A DNA stretch of 64,000 nucleotides, from positions 62,001 to 126,000 of the forward strand of contig JAEUHR010000047.1 in NCBI GenBank assembly GCA_016794425.1, written 5' to 3'. Shown here piece after piece: positions 42,792 to 52,618 of the stretch. The stretch's first letter is position 1, and every line of letters starts with the position of its first letter. Made by a program: the position numbers and the translations under genes. Below the pieces are notes generated by a model. That model did not search any database. It was given only the letters and a program-made list of their open reading frames with translations, and was not told the origin of the DNA. The DNA is from Planctomycetota bacterium (GTDB taxonomy: Bacteria > Planctomycetota > UBA1135 > UBA2386).

Positions 42792-42808
42792 CCGCGGCTC
42801 GGCCGCGG
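42792..42808. other. GC-rich hairpin between DUF5989 and sigma-factor genes
   Basis: A perfect 7-base stem (CCGCGGC / GCCGCGG) with a 3-base loop. It could end the carbamoyltransferase-SxtJ-DUF5989 transcript on the minus strand, but no run of T follows, so termination is not shown. Confidence 0.25.
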
Positions 42809-42868
42809 GTCGTATCGCAACGAGACCGGCGCGCCGGCCGGCCGCCGCGCCGCGCTGCGCCGCGCGGT

Positions 42869-43093
42869 TCAGAACAGCGTGTAGATGAACGGCGCGATGC
42901 CGGTGGCGCCGAGGATCAGCAGCACGCCGAGCAGGCCGAACACGACCAGGATCGGCGTCAGCCACCACATCTTGTTCTCGGCCATGAAGGCCCAGAACTC
43001 GGCGACGAGCCCGCGCTCCTGTTCGGTCGCTGCCTGCAGGAACTCGTCCTTCTTCTCCTTGCCGTCGGGCCCGGATGCGTGGTCGCTGCTCAT
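42869..43093 (-). CDS. DUF5989 family small membrane protein
   Basis: A 74-residue protein with a charged N-terminus and one or two hydrophobic segments from about residue 42 on (WWLTPILVVFGLLGVLLIL, then APFIYTLF). The segment WAFMAENKMWWLTP matches the DUF5989 family as I know it. This family usually lies beside an SxtJ-like membrane protein and a NodU/SxtI-type carbamoyltransferase, exactly the order seen here. Function unknown; it may help place the carbamoyltransferase at the membrane. The start is 6 bases past the sxtJ-like stop. Confidence 0.85.
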   Translation of the reverse strand: MSSDHASGPDGKEKKDEFLQAATEQERGLVAEFWAFMAENKMWWLTPILVVFGLLGVLLILGATGIAPFIYTLF

Positions 43094-43099
43094 CGTCGG

Positions 43100-43525
43100 T
43101 CAGTATAGCTTGAAGTACGAAGCCGGCCGCCGCGCCGGACCGCGGTCGTGCCAGAAGCTCGGCCGCGCGCGATCGGGCCGCCGGCCGATCACGTCGCGGC
43201 CCATCAGCCGGAACACCAGCCCGATCGGCGTCATCACGCCGTAGTAGATCAGCGCCATCAGCACGTGCGACAGCACGAAGCCGATCGGCAGCGCGACCAC
43301 CGTGAGGCCGACGAACAACCACGTCGTCGGTGCCCTGAGGCCGGCGAAGAACGTCACGGCCTGTACCACGCCGACGCCGGCCGCCGCGAGGAAGGCCGGA
43401 TGGTTCCACGTGAAGGCGCCGAACAGGCGCAGCACCAGCAAGGCCAGCAGCGGCAAGCCGACGATCGCGAACACCGCGAACTGGCGCAGCACTCGGTCGT
43501 CGGGGCGGAAGTTCGGCTTCAGCAT
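43100..43525 (-). CDS. SxtJ-like membrane protein
   Basis: A 141-residue protein with three predicted transmembrane helices (about 18-38, 44-62 and 68-95), a short basic segment (MGRDVIGRRPDRARPSFW) and a soluble tail ending YFKLY. This layout and neighbourhood match the SxtJ family, first seen in saxitoxin clusters, which is regularly encoded between a carbamoyltransferase and DUF5989. The role is unknown. The start lies 11 bases after the carbamoyltransferase stop, so the three genes form one operon. Confidence 0.85.
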   Translation of the reverse strand: MLKPNFRPDDRVLRQFAVFAIVGLPLLALLVLRLFGAFTWNHPAFLAAAGVGVVQAVTFFAGLRAPTTWLFVGLTVVALPIGFVLSHVLMALIYYGVMTPIGLVFRLMGRDVIGRRPDRARPSFWHDRGPARRPASYFKLY

Positions 43526-43536
43526 GGTCGGACCGT

Positions 43537-45369
43537 TCAGTCGAGAGCGAAGGCGGCGAGGTACTTCTCGCGGTCGATGGCCGGCAGATCGGGCTGCGCG
43601 GCGCGGCGGATCACGCAGTCCTCGAGCACCAGCACGTCCATCTCGGTGCCCAGGAAGCAGCGCAGCGCGTCCTGCGGCGTGCAGACGATCGGTTCGCCGC
43701 GCACGTTGAAGCTGGTGTTGATCAGCACCGGACAGCCGGTGCGTTCGCGGAAGCGCTGCATCAGGCGCGCGAGCCGCGGATTGCGCTCGCCGTCGACGGT
43801 CTGCAGGCGCGCCGACCAGTCGACGTGCGTGACGGCCGGGATCACCGACCGCAACTGCTTCAGCTTGTCGAGGCCGCGCGCGCCGGCGTCGACCGGCCTG
43901 CGTTTGTCGTTGCGCACCGGCGCGACGATCAGCATGTAGGGGCTCTCGTGCTGCGGCGCGATGTCGAAGAACTCGCTGGCCGCCTCGCGCAGCACGATCG
44001 GCGCGAACGGGCGGAACGACTCGCGGAACTTGATCTTCAGGTTCATCACGCTCTGCATCTTCGGCGACCGTGCGTCGCCGAGGATGCTGCGCGAACCGAG
44101 GGCGCGCGGCCCGAACTCCATCGGGCCCTGGAACCAGCCGATCACGTTCTCCTGCTCGATCAGTTCGGCCACGCGGTCGGCCAGTCGGGCTTCGCCGTCG
44201 CAGTGTTCGTAGACGATGCGCTCGCGCTCGAGGAACGCGCGGATGTCGGCCGACTCGTAGCGCGGCCCGAGCAGGCTGCCGCGCTGCGCGTCGCCCGGCC
44301 GCGCCGTGCGTGGCCGCCCGAGCAGGTTGTGCCAGACGAACTGCGCGGCGCCGAGCGCGCCACCGGCGTCGCCGGCCGCCGGCTGGATCCAGATCTTCTC
44401 GAACGGCCCTTCGCGCAGGATCACGCCGTTGCCGACGCAGTTGAGCGCCACGCCGCCGGCGAGGCACAGGTGCTTCTTGCCGGTCACCGCGTGCGCGTGC
44501 CGCGCCGTGCGCAGCATGACGTCCTCGGTCACGCGCTGCACCGACGCCGCCAGGTCCATGTGGTGCTGCTCGAGCGGCGACTCGGGCTTGCGCGGCGGGC
44601 CGCCGAACAGCGCGTGGAACTTCGCGCTCGTCATCGTCAGGCCCTGGCAGTAGTTGAAGTACGACAGATCGAGCCGGTAGCTGCCGTCGTCGCGCAGATC
44701 GATCAGGTGCTCGCGGATCTGCCGTTCGAACCGCGGCTCGCCGTACGGCGCGAGGCCCATCAGCTTGTACTCGCCGCTGTTGACCTTGAAGCCGCAGTAG
44801 TAGGTGAAGGCCGAGTAGAGCAGGCCGAGCGAGTGCGGGAAGCGGATCTCGTGCAACAGGCGCAGCCGGTTGCCTTCGCCTGTGCCGATCGACGTCGTCG
44901 CCCATTCGCCGACACCGTCCATCGTGACGATCGCCGCGTCCTCGAACGGCGACGGATAGAACGCCGACGCCGCGTGGCTCTCGTGGTGCTCGGGGAAGAC
45001 GTAGCGGTTCTTCGGCCTGGCGCCGAGCTGGCGGGTCAGTTGCCGCCGCATGTGCAGCTTCTCGCCGAGCCACATCGGCACCGCCTTGCTGAACGAGCGC
45101 AGCCCGACCGGCGCGAACGCGAGGTAGGTCTCGATCAGCCGGTGGAACTTCAGGATCGGCTTGTCATAGAAGGCGACGAAGTCGAGCTGGGGCGCGGAGA
45201 TACCGGCCGTGCGCAGGCAGTACTCGACGGCGCGGGATGGGAACGCGGCGTCGTGCTTCTTGCGCGTGAAGCGCTCCTCCTGCGCCGCGGCCACGATCTC
45301 GCCGTCGCGCAGCAGGGCCGCGGCGGAGTCGTGGTAGAAGGCGGAGATGCCTAGGACGTACTCGGGCAT
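43537..45369 (-). CDS. Carbamoyltransferase, NodU/SxtI/TobZ family
   Basis: A 610-residue enzyme that transfers a carbamoyl group from carbamoyl phosphate to a hydroxyl on a sugar or other small molecule. The N-terminal domain shows GISAFYHDSAAALL, EERFTRKKHD, HHESHAASAFY and MDGVGEW. The C-terminal domain shows GWFQGPMEFGPRALGSRS and TSFNVRGEPIV, all hallmarks of the family. No biosynthetic cluster for an antibiotic or toxin surrounds it, so the substrate is unknown; a cell-surface glycan is a reasonable guess. The ATG at 45369 is followed on the same strand by sxtJ-like and DUF5989 genes. Confidence 0.93.
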   Translation of the reverse strand: MPEYVLGISAFYHDSAAALLRDGEIVAAAQEERFTRKKHDAAFPSRAVEYCLRTAGISAPQLDFVAFYDKPILKFHRLIETYLAFAPVGLRSFSKAVPMWLGEKLHMRRQLTRQLGARPKNRYVFPEHHESHAASAFYPSPFEDAAIVTMDGVGEWATTSIGTGEGNRLRLLHEIRFPHSLGLLYSAFTYYCGFKVNSGEYKLMGLAPYGEPRFERQIREHLIDLRDDGSYRLDLSYFNYCQGLTMTSAKFHALFGGPPRKPESPLEQHHMDLAASVQRVTEDVMLRTARHAHAVTGKKHLCLAGGVALNCVGNGVILREGPFEKIWIQPAAGDAGGALGAAQFVWHNLLGRPRTARPGDAQRGSLLGPRYESADIRAFLERERIVYEHCDGEARLADRVAELIEQENVIGWFQGPMEFGPRALGSRSILGDARSPKMQSVMNLKIKFRESFRPFAPIVLREAASEFFDIAPQHESPYMLIVAPVRNDKRRPVDAGARGLDKLKQLRSVIPAVTHVDWSARLQTVDGERNPRLARLMQRFRERTGCPVLINTSFNVRGEPIVCTPQDALRCFLGTEMDVLVLEDCVIRRAAQPDLPAIDREKYLAAFALD

Positions 45370-45778
45370 GGCGATCGGTCGCCCGCGCAGGCGACACGCC
45401 GCCGGGGTTCGGGGGCGAGGAGTATGCTCGACCGGCGCCGCATCGTGCCACGCGAAAACGCCCGCCCCGGGGCGCGAACGAACGCGGGGTTGCCTCGGGC
45501 CGGCGCCGCCGCGAGTCCGCAGGCGCGGAGCCGGCGCCGCAGCTCGCGCCGCAACTCGACTGCAAAGCCATTTCCGCGAGCACTTTGCGTCACCTTCAGC
45601 CAGGTGCGCGACCCGGCCCGGCCGCGGCCGCCGACGTCCGCGCACCGGCGCCACCCTACCCGGCTCGACCCACGCGGCCGCGCCGCCCCTTCACCGCGCT
45701 CGATGCCCGGCCAGCACCGGGCCGAGCGAACCTACGTCGCTAGCCGAGCGGTCTCTACGCACCTTTCAAGGTCGAAAC

Positions 45779-45790
45779 TCAGAACTCTGA
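45779..45790. promoter_or_regulatory. Short inverted repeat, possible operator
   Basis: TCAGA-AC-TCTGA is a perfect 5-base inverted repeat two bases before the TTGACC candidate -35 box of the respiratory operon. It lies in the AT-rich island of the intergenic region. A binding site for a dimeric regulator is possible but not demonstrated. Confidence 0.25.
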
Positions 45791-45819
45791 AATTGACCCC
45801 ACGGCAGCGATCTTTTACA

Positions 45820-45843
45820 GGGGCCGCCCTCCAGGGCTGCCCC
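45820..45843. repeat. Strong GC-rich hairpin upstream of actA
   Basis: The arms GGGGCCGCCCT and AGGGCTGCCCC pair over 11 positions with one mismatch around a 2-base centre. It lies about 235 bases before actA. No T-run follows on either strand, so it is not a standard terminator; it might act in the leader RNA of the respiratory operon. Confidence 0.5.
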
Positions 45844-46065
45844 CTCGTGCCCCTCCGGCCCTCGTCCTCAGCCTGAGCCCACCGTCGACGGGTCTTCCGC
45901 GACGCGCTCCCCGAGGTCAGGGCAGGCGGTCGCGAACGGAGCAGTGCCCGGGCAGCAGCTCTTCCGGCCCCCGCCTCCGGGCGAATGGGCCATCGGCGCC
46001 TTGCACTGCCGTCGCGCGCGGCGGTGGGCGTCTTCTCAGCGACCGCAACCATCCCCACTTCCCGC

Positions 46066-46072
46066 GGAGGGG
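46066..46072 (+). promoter_or_regulatory. Ribosome binding site that fixes a TTG start for actA
   Basis: GGAGGGG lies six bases before TTG at 46079. An upstream ATG at 45944 in the same frame would give a long arginine-rich extension without a ribosome site, so the TTG is the better start. Confidence 0.75.
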
Positions 46073-46078
46073 ATCACC

Positions 46079-46756
46079 TTGACCGTTTTGTTCCCCAAGT
46101 GGACCAACAAGCTCCCCGCAGCGCTCGCGCTGGGTGCGGCAGCAACCGGTCTGTTCGTGGTGTTCGTCGTCACCTACTGGTTCTCGCCAAAGAACACCGA
46201 CGTCGGCTACCAGCCCTACCAGCCGATCGCCTACAGCCACAAGCTGCACGCGGGCACCCTCGGCATGGACTGCCGCTATTGCCACCGCGGCGTCGAGGAC
46301 GGCGCGCACGCGACGGTGCCGGATGCCGACACCTGCATGGGCTGCCACAAGCAGGTCAAGAAGGACAGCATCGCGCTGAAGCCGCTGCGCGACGCGTACG
46401 GTGAGGGCCAGGCGAACGGCACGCCGGTCGAGTGGGTCAAGGTCCACCTGCTGCCCGAATACGCCTACTTCCACCACGCGGTGCACGTGCACGCCGGCGT
46501 CGGCTGCAAGAGCTGCCACGGCCGCATCGACCAGATGGAGATCGTGCGCCAGGTCGAGCCGCTGAGCATGGGCTGGTGCCTCGAGTGCCACCGCGACCCG
46601 ACGCCGCACCTGCGGCCGCCCGGGGTGTCGGTCACCGACATGGAGTGGGCGCCGACCGAACAGAGCATCGCCGCGGCCCGCGCGCGCCTCGTCGCCCAGG
46701 GCGACAACCTGCCCGAGTTGAACCCACCGACCCACTGCTCGGCGTGCCACCGATGA
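46079..46756 (+). CDS. actA: Alternative complex III pentaheme cytochrome c subunit ActA
   Basis: A 225-residue membrane-attached cytochrome with one N-terminal transmembrane helix (about 12-32). Five heme-binding CxxCH motifs follow in order: CRYCH, CMGCH, CKSCH, CLECH and CSACH. ActA passes electrons from the iron-sulfur/quinol part of the complex to the monoheme subunit. The TTG start is fixed by a strong Shine-Dalgarno sequence. The final TGA overlaps the actB start (ATGA). It is the first gene of the respiratory operon. Confidence 0.93.
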   Translation: MTVLFPKWTNKLPAALALGAAATGLFVVFVVTYWFSPKNTDVGYQPYQPIAYSHKLHAGTLGMDCRYCHRGVEDGAHATVPDADTCMGCHKQVKKDSIALKPLRDAYGEGQANGTPVEWVKVHLLPEYAYFHHAVHVHAGVGCKSCHGRIDQMEIVRQVEPLSMGWCLECHRDPTPHLRPPGVSVTDMEWAPTEQSIAAARARLVAQGDNLPELNPPTHCSACHR

Positions 46757-49700
46757 CCAGCGTCCCGACCTCGCCGGAGACTCCCGTGACCGACGGCACC
46801 ACCTACTTCCGCAGCCTCGGTGAGCTCGAGAGCTCGCCCGAGTTCCAGCGCATCCTGGCCAGCGAGTTCCCCGAGGGCATCACCGAGGCGCCCGACGAAG
46901 TGTCGCGCCGCGGCTTCCTCGGCGTCGTCGCCGCCTCGGTCGCCCTCGCCGGACTGACCAGCTGCCGCAAGCCGGAAACGCACATCCTGCCGTTCAACAA
47001 GCGGCCGGAGGGCTTCCGGCCCGGCATCCCGCAACAGTACGCGACGGTGCTGGACCGCGACGGCTACGGCATCGGCGTGCTGGTCAAGAGCAGCGACGGC
47101 CGGCCGACCAAGCTCGACGGCAACCCGAACCACCCGAGCACGCTCGGCGGTTCCGACCTGCGGCTGCAGGCGGAACTGCTGCAGCTCTACGACCCGGGCC
47201 GCACGCGGCAGCCGCGCAACAAGCACAGCGCGATGCACGCCGACGCCGCGCACGGCGACGGCCACGGCGCGCACGCCGACCACGAAGTCGACGTCTGGAG
47301 CGAGCTGTATGCGTGGTGGGACGAGAAGGCCCGCGACCTGACCGTCAAGAAGGGTGAGGGTCTGCACATCGTGCTGCCGGCCTACTCGTCGCCGTCGGTG
47401 CACGCCGCGCTGCAGCGGATGAAGAACGGCGAGCTCGCCAAGGCTCGCGTGCACGTCTGGTCGCCGCTGCACCGCGACCACGAACGCGCCGGCGCGCAGA
47501 TGGTGTTCGACAAGGCCGTCGCGACGCACCACGACCTCAGCGCCGCCGACGTCGTCGTCGCGCTCGACAGCGACTTCCTCGCGACCGACGGCAACTCGCT
47601 GCGCAACGCGCGGCAGTGGGCCGAGTCGCGGCGCGCGCCGGTCAAGGGCAAGAAGCTGTCGCGGCTCTACGTCGTCGAGTCGACCTACACGACGACCGGC
47701 ACCGCGGCCGACCACCGCTTCCGCATGAAGGCCGGCGAGATCGCGGCGGTCGCGTTCGCGCTGGCCAACGCGGTCGGCGCCGGCAGCGGCAGCGACCTCG
47801 CCGCCGCGCTCGAAGCGCACGCGGCCGGTGCGTTCGAGAAGAACGGCAAGAAGTGGCTCGAGGCGATCGCCAAGGACCTGCAGGCCAGCGGCGGCCGCTG
47901 CGTCGTGCTGGTCGGACAACGGCAGCCGGCCTTCGTGCACGCGCTGGCCCACCTGATCAACCACCGCCTCGGCGCGGTCGGCAAGACGGTGCGCTACACC
48001 GCGCTGCCCGAGGGCATGCAGGACAACTGCGTCGCGGCGCTGCAGGAACTGCGCACCGCGCTCGACCAGGGGACCTGCGACACGCTGGTGTTCCTCGGCA
48101 CCAACCCGGTGCACGACGCACCCGCCGACCTGAAGCTCGGCGAGCTGCTGCAGCAGAAGAAGCCCAAGAACACGATCCACGTCGGCGACTACGACGACGA
48201 GACCGGCCGGCTCTGTGACTGGCACCTGCCGCTCGCGCACGACCTCGAGTCGTGGGGCGATGCGCGCGCCCACGACGGCACCGTGTCGATCCGCCAGCCG
48301 CTGGTGCTGCCGCTGCACGGCGGCGTGTCGGTGCTCGAGTTCCTCGGCTTCCTGAACCAGGACGCCAACTACGAGAGCCTCGCCACGGCGCGCGACAGCC
48401 TGTTCGGCTACGAGCTGGTGCAGACGCACTGGCGCGAGGCGAGCGGCGCGGCCGACTTCGACACCAACTGGTGGCCCAACGCGCTGCACGAAGGCTTCGT
48501 CGCCGGCACCGCCTACGAGCTGCAGACGCTGACGCCCAATCCGGCCGCCGTCACCGCGGCGGTCCGCGGCTGGACGAAGCCGACCGGCATCGAGGTCGTG
48601 CTGCGCCGCTGCCCGAAGATGGGGGACGGCCGCTACGCCAACAACTCCTGGATGCAGGAGGTGCCGGACCCGATCACGAAGCTGAGCTGGGACAACGCCG
48701 CGCAGGTCAGCATCGCGACGGCGCAGAAGCTCGGCGTGCAGAACGGCGACATGCTCTCGCTCGCCGCCGGCGGCACGACGCTGCAGATCCCGGCCTGGAT
48801 CGTGCCGGGCCACGCCGACGACAGCATCACGGTGTTCCTCGGCTGGGGCCGGTCGCTGCCGGCGAGCTGCAAGGTCGCGCAGAGCGGCCCGAACGGCCAG
48901 GGTGCCGGCTTCAACGGCTACGTGCTGCGCACCGCCGCCGCCCAGTGGATCCTCACTTCCGCCAACGTCGCCAAGGGCAACGGCAGCCACCCGCTGGTGT
49001 GCACGCAGGAGCACGGCACGATGGTCGGCCGCGCGATCGTGCGCGAGACGACTGTGGCCAAGAACGAGGCCGAGCCGCGCTGGGCGCCGAAGATGTCGCC
49101 GCTCGACCAGGCCGCCGCACTGCACGGCAAGACCGAGGCCGACGAGGCCAAGTCGCTGTGGGTCGAGCGCTTCGACCCGCGCCGCAACGACCCCGAGGTC
49201 AAGAAGTCGCCCTACCAGTGGGGCATGGTGATCGACCTCAACGCCTGCACCGGTTGCAGCGCGTGCGTCGTCGCCTGCGTCGCCGAGAACAACATCCCGA
49301 TGGTGGGCAAGATCCAGGTCGCGCGCAACCGCGAGATGTTCTGGATCCGCGCCGACCGCTACTTCAGCTCGCAGGCCGACGGCAAGCCGAAGGCGCAGCA
49401 GACGCTGGCCGAGAAACTGGCGCTGGCCGAGGACCCGCAGGTCGCCAACATGCCGGTGCCGTGCATGCAGTGCGAGAACGCGCCCTGCGAGTCGGTGTGC
49501 CCGGTGGCCGCGACCACGCACAGCCCCGACGGGCTGAACGACATGGTCTACAACCGCTGCATCGGCACGCGCTACTGCAGCAACAACTGCCCGTACAAGG
49601 TCCGCCGCTACAACTACCTCGACTACGTCGGCAACGTGCCCGACACGCGGCGCATGGCGTTCAACCCGGACGTCACCGTGCGCAGCCGCGGCGTGATGGA

Positions 49701-49983
49701 GAAGTGCACCTACTGCGTGCAGCGCATCAACGGCGGCCGCATCGAGGCCAAGCTGCGTGGCAAGAAGGTCGGCGACGGCGCAGCCGACGTGCACGTCACG
49801 ACGGCCTGCGCCCAGGCCTGCCCGACCGCGGCGATCACGTTCGGCAACATCCTCGAACCGACCAGCCGCGTCGCGCAGCAGCGTGCGCTCGACCTGAACT
49901 ACGGCGTGTTGTCCGAGCTCAACACGAAGCCTCGCACCACCTACCTCGGCCGCGTGCGGAACCCCAACCCCGAACTCGCCTGA
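46753..49983 (+). CDS. actB: Alternative complex III iron-sulfur/molybdopterin-like subunit ActB
   Basis: A 1076-residue protein fusing two parts. The N-terminus holds a Tat-type export motif, SRRGFLG at 51-57. A large domain homologous to molybdopterin oxidoreductases follows; in this family it has lost the cofactor. The last 250 residues form a ferredoxin-like domain with four cysteine clusters, from CTGCSACVVAC at 832 and CMQCENAPC at 904 to CIGTRYC and CTYC later. These hold three [4Fe-4S] and one [3Fe-4S] cluster in characterised complexes. A His-rich insert near 157-180 is unusual. actC follows after four bases. Confidence 0.95.
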   Translation: MTSVPTSPETPVTDGTTYFRSLGELESSPEFQRILASEFPEGITEAPDEVSRRGFLGVVAASVALAGLTSCRKPETHILPFNKRPEGFRPGIPQQYATVLDRDGYGIGVLVKSSDGRPTKLDGNPNHPSTLGGSDLRLQAELLQLYDPGRTRQPRNKHSAMHADAAHGDGHGAHADHEVDVWSELYAWWDEKARDLTVKKGEGLHIVLPAYSSPSVHAALQRMKNGELAKARVHVWSPLHRDHERAGAQMVFDKAVATHHDLSAADVVVALDSDFLATDGNSLRNARQWAESRRAPVKGKKLSRLYVVESTYTTTGTAADHRFRMKAGEIAAVAFALANAVGAGSGSDLAAALEAHAAGAFEKNGKKWLEAIAKDLQASGGRCVVLVGQRQPAFVHALAHLINHRLGAVGKTVRYTALPEGMQDNCVAALQELRTALDQGTCDTLVFLGTNPVHDAPADLKLGELLQQKKPKNTIHVGDYDDETGRLCDWHLPLAHDLESWGDARAHDGTVSIRQPLVLPLHGGVSVLEFLGFLNQDANYESLATARDSLFGYELVQTHWREASGAADFDTNWWPNALHEGFVAGTAYELQTLTPNPAAVTAAVRGWTKPTGIEVVLRRCPKMGDGRYANNSWMQEVPDPITKLSWDNAAQVSIATAQKLGVQNGDMLSLAAGGTTLQIPAWIVPGHADDSITVFLGWGRSLPASCKVAQSGPNGQGAGFNGYVLRTAAAQWILTSANVAKGNGSHPLVCTQEHGTMVGRAIVRETTVAKNEAEPRWAPKMSPLDQAAALHGKTEADEAKSLWVERFDPRRNDPEVKKSPYQWGMVIDLNACTGCSACVVACVAENNIPMVGKIQVARNREMFWIRADRYFSSQADGKPKAQQTLAEKLALAEDPQVANMPVPCMQCENAPCESVCPVAATTHSPDGLNDMVYNRCIGTRYCSNNCPYKVRRYNYLDYVGNVPDTRRMAFNPDVTVRSRGVMEKCTYCVQRINGGRIEAKLRGKKVGDGAADVHVTTACAQACPTAAITFGNILEPTSRVAQQRALDLNYGVLSELNTKPRTTYLGRVRNPNPELA

Positions 49984-49987
49984 TCCG

Positions 49988-51394
<1,407 letters not shown>

Positions 51395-51407
51395 GGAGCC
51401 CACGACC

Positions 51408-51944
51408 ATGAGCAACCAGACCAAGTGGGGTGTCGTCGCCGAGTTCGACAGCGCGGCCGCGATCTACCACGCCGCCGAGAAGGTCACGGCGCAGGGCTAC
51501 ACCCGCGTCGACGCCCACACGCCGTTCCCCGTGCACGGCCTCGACAAGGCGCTGCGCCAGGGCCCGAGCGGCCTCGGCTGGATCGTCGTCTGCTGCGGCC
51601 TGACCGGCATCTGCCTCGCCCAGCTGATGATGTGGTGGATGAACGCGCACGACTACGTGATCTGGGTCTCCGGCAAGGAGCCCTACGCGTGGCCCTCGAC
51701 GATCCCCATCACGTTCGAGCTGATGGTGCTGCTGTCCGGCTTCGGCGCAGTGTTCGGCATGTTCGGCCTCAACCGGCTGCCGCGGCTGCACCACCCGATC
51801 TTCCAGCACGCGACGTTCTGGCGCGCCAGCGACGACCGGTTCTTCCTGTCGATCGAGGCGACCGACCCCAAGTTCGACAGCAAGCAGACCCTGGCCTTCC
51901 TCGAGAGCATCGGCGGCAAGCACGTCGCGATCGTGGAGGAGTGA
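51408..51944 (+). CDS. actD: Alternative complex III membrane subunit ActD (DUF3341)
   Basis: A 178-residue protein with a soluble N-terminal half (GVVAEFDSAAAIYHAAEKV) and two transmembrane helices (about 64-88 and 105-125), the standard form of the DUF3341/ActD subunit. ActD ties the quinol-binding subunits to the rest of the complex. The ATG at 51408 has GAGGAG about 10 bases upstream; an in-frame ATG at 51378 has no ribosome site and would overlap actC. Confidence 0.92.
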   Translation: MSNQTKWGVVAEFDSAAAIYHAAEKVTAQGYTRVDAHTPFPVHGLDKALRQGPSGLGWIVVCCGLTGICLAQLMMWWMNAHDYVIWVSGKEPYAWPSTIPITFELMVLLSGFGAVFGMFGLNRLPRLHHPIFQHATFWRASDDRFFLSIEATDPKFDSKQTLAFLESIGGKHVAIVEE

Positions 51945-51948
51945 TCCG

Positions 51949-52611
51949 ATGACGCGTCCCTCGTTCCCGAAGACTGCGCCGCAGGCGTTCCTGAAGACCG
52001 CGCTGCTGGCCTCGTTCGCGCTGGCGACGACCCTGACCAGCTGCATGCGCGGCGGCATCTCGCACCAGCCGCCGGTGCACCTCGTGCTCGACATGGACTT
52101 CCAGCCGAAGCTGCGCGCGCAGGCGAAGTCCCACTTCGACGGCTGGCAGGACGGCCGCGCGATGCGGCTGCCGGTCGCCGACTCGTTCGGCAAGACGCTG
52201 GTGGTCGCCCGCGGCTCGCTGCCGGATCCGAAGCTGGCGCACCGCGACGCCAACAACGCGTTCGTGAAGACGAACCCGCTGCCGGTGTCGCAGGCCGTGC
52301 TGCAGCGCGGCCAGGAGCGCTTCGACATCCACTGCGCGGTCTGCCACGGCTACACCGGCCAGGGCGGCGGCGGCAAGGGTCAGGAGACCACCGCGCACGG
52401 CCTGGTCGGCCGCCGCTGGCCGGTCGTGATCCCCAACTTCCACTTCGTCGAGGGCGCCGACAACCGCGTGCCGCAGATGCCGGACGGCGAGTACTTCGAA
52501 GTCATCACGTACGGCAAGGGCACGATGCCTGCCTACGGCGCGCGCATCCCGGTCGAAGACCGCTGGGCGATCGTGCACTACGTCCGCGCCCTCCAGCACC
52601 TGAGCAAGTGA
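51949..52611 (+). CDS. actE: Alternative complex III monoheme cytochrome c lipoprotein ActE
   Basis: A 220-residue lipoprotein: the signal peptide ends at LTSC (cysteine near residue 32). The heme-binding motif CAVCH is near residue 128, with a likely Met ligand at the GTMPAYG segment (about 190). ActE carries electrons from the complex to the cytochrome oxidase, probably directly to the cytochrome c domain fused to CoxB here. It starts four bases after actD and is followed after seven bases by actF. Confidence 0.93.
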   Translation: MTRPSFPKTAPQAFLKTALLASFALATTLTSCMRGGISHQPPVHLVLDMDFQPKLRAQAKSHFDGWQDGRAMRLPVADSFGKTLVVARGSLPDPKLAHRDANNAFVKTNPLPVSQAVLQRGQERFDIHCAVCHGYTGQGGGGKGQETTAHGLVGRRWPVVIPNFHFVEGADNRVPQMPDGEYFEVITYGKGTMPAYGARIPVEDRWAIVHYVRALQHLSK

Positions 52612-52618
52612 GCCGCAC

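Larger units (their letters stand above)
45370..46078. other. 709-base divergent intergenic region
   Basis: No convincing gene is seen; the open frames inside are arginine/proline-rich antisense-type artefacts without a plausible start. The left 350 bases are extremely GC-rich. A more AT-rich island at about 45725-45820 holds a possible regulatory site (see 45779-45790) and TTGACC at 45793-45798, a candidate -35 box without a clear -10 partner. A strong hairpin follows. The region separates the carbamoyltransferase cassette from the respiratory operon and probably contains the promoters of both. Confidence 0.6.

Noticed and set aside
45425..45450. Sigma-54 promoter before the carbamoyltransferase gene (TGGCAC on the minus strand)
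   Set aside because: The -12 element TTGC is missing at the required spacing.
45820..45843. Hairpin as a Rho-independent terminator
   Set aside because: It lies between divergent genes and lacks a T-run on either strand; kept only as a repeat.
45424..45876. A 150-codon open frame in the intergenic region before actA
   Set aside because: Arg/Ser/Pro-rich with no ribosome site and no domain; it looks like a GC-rich artefact.
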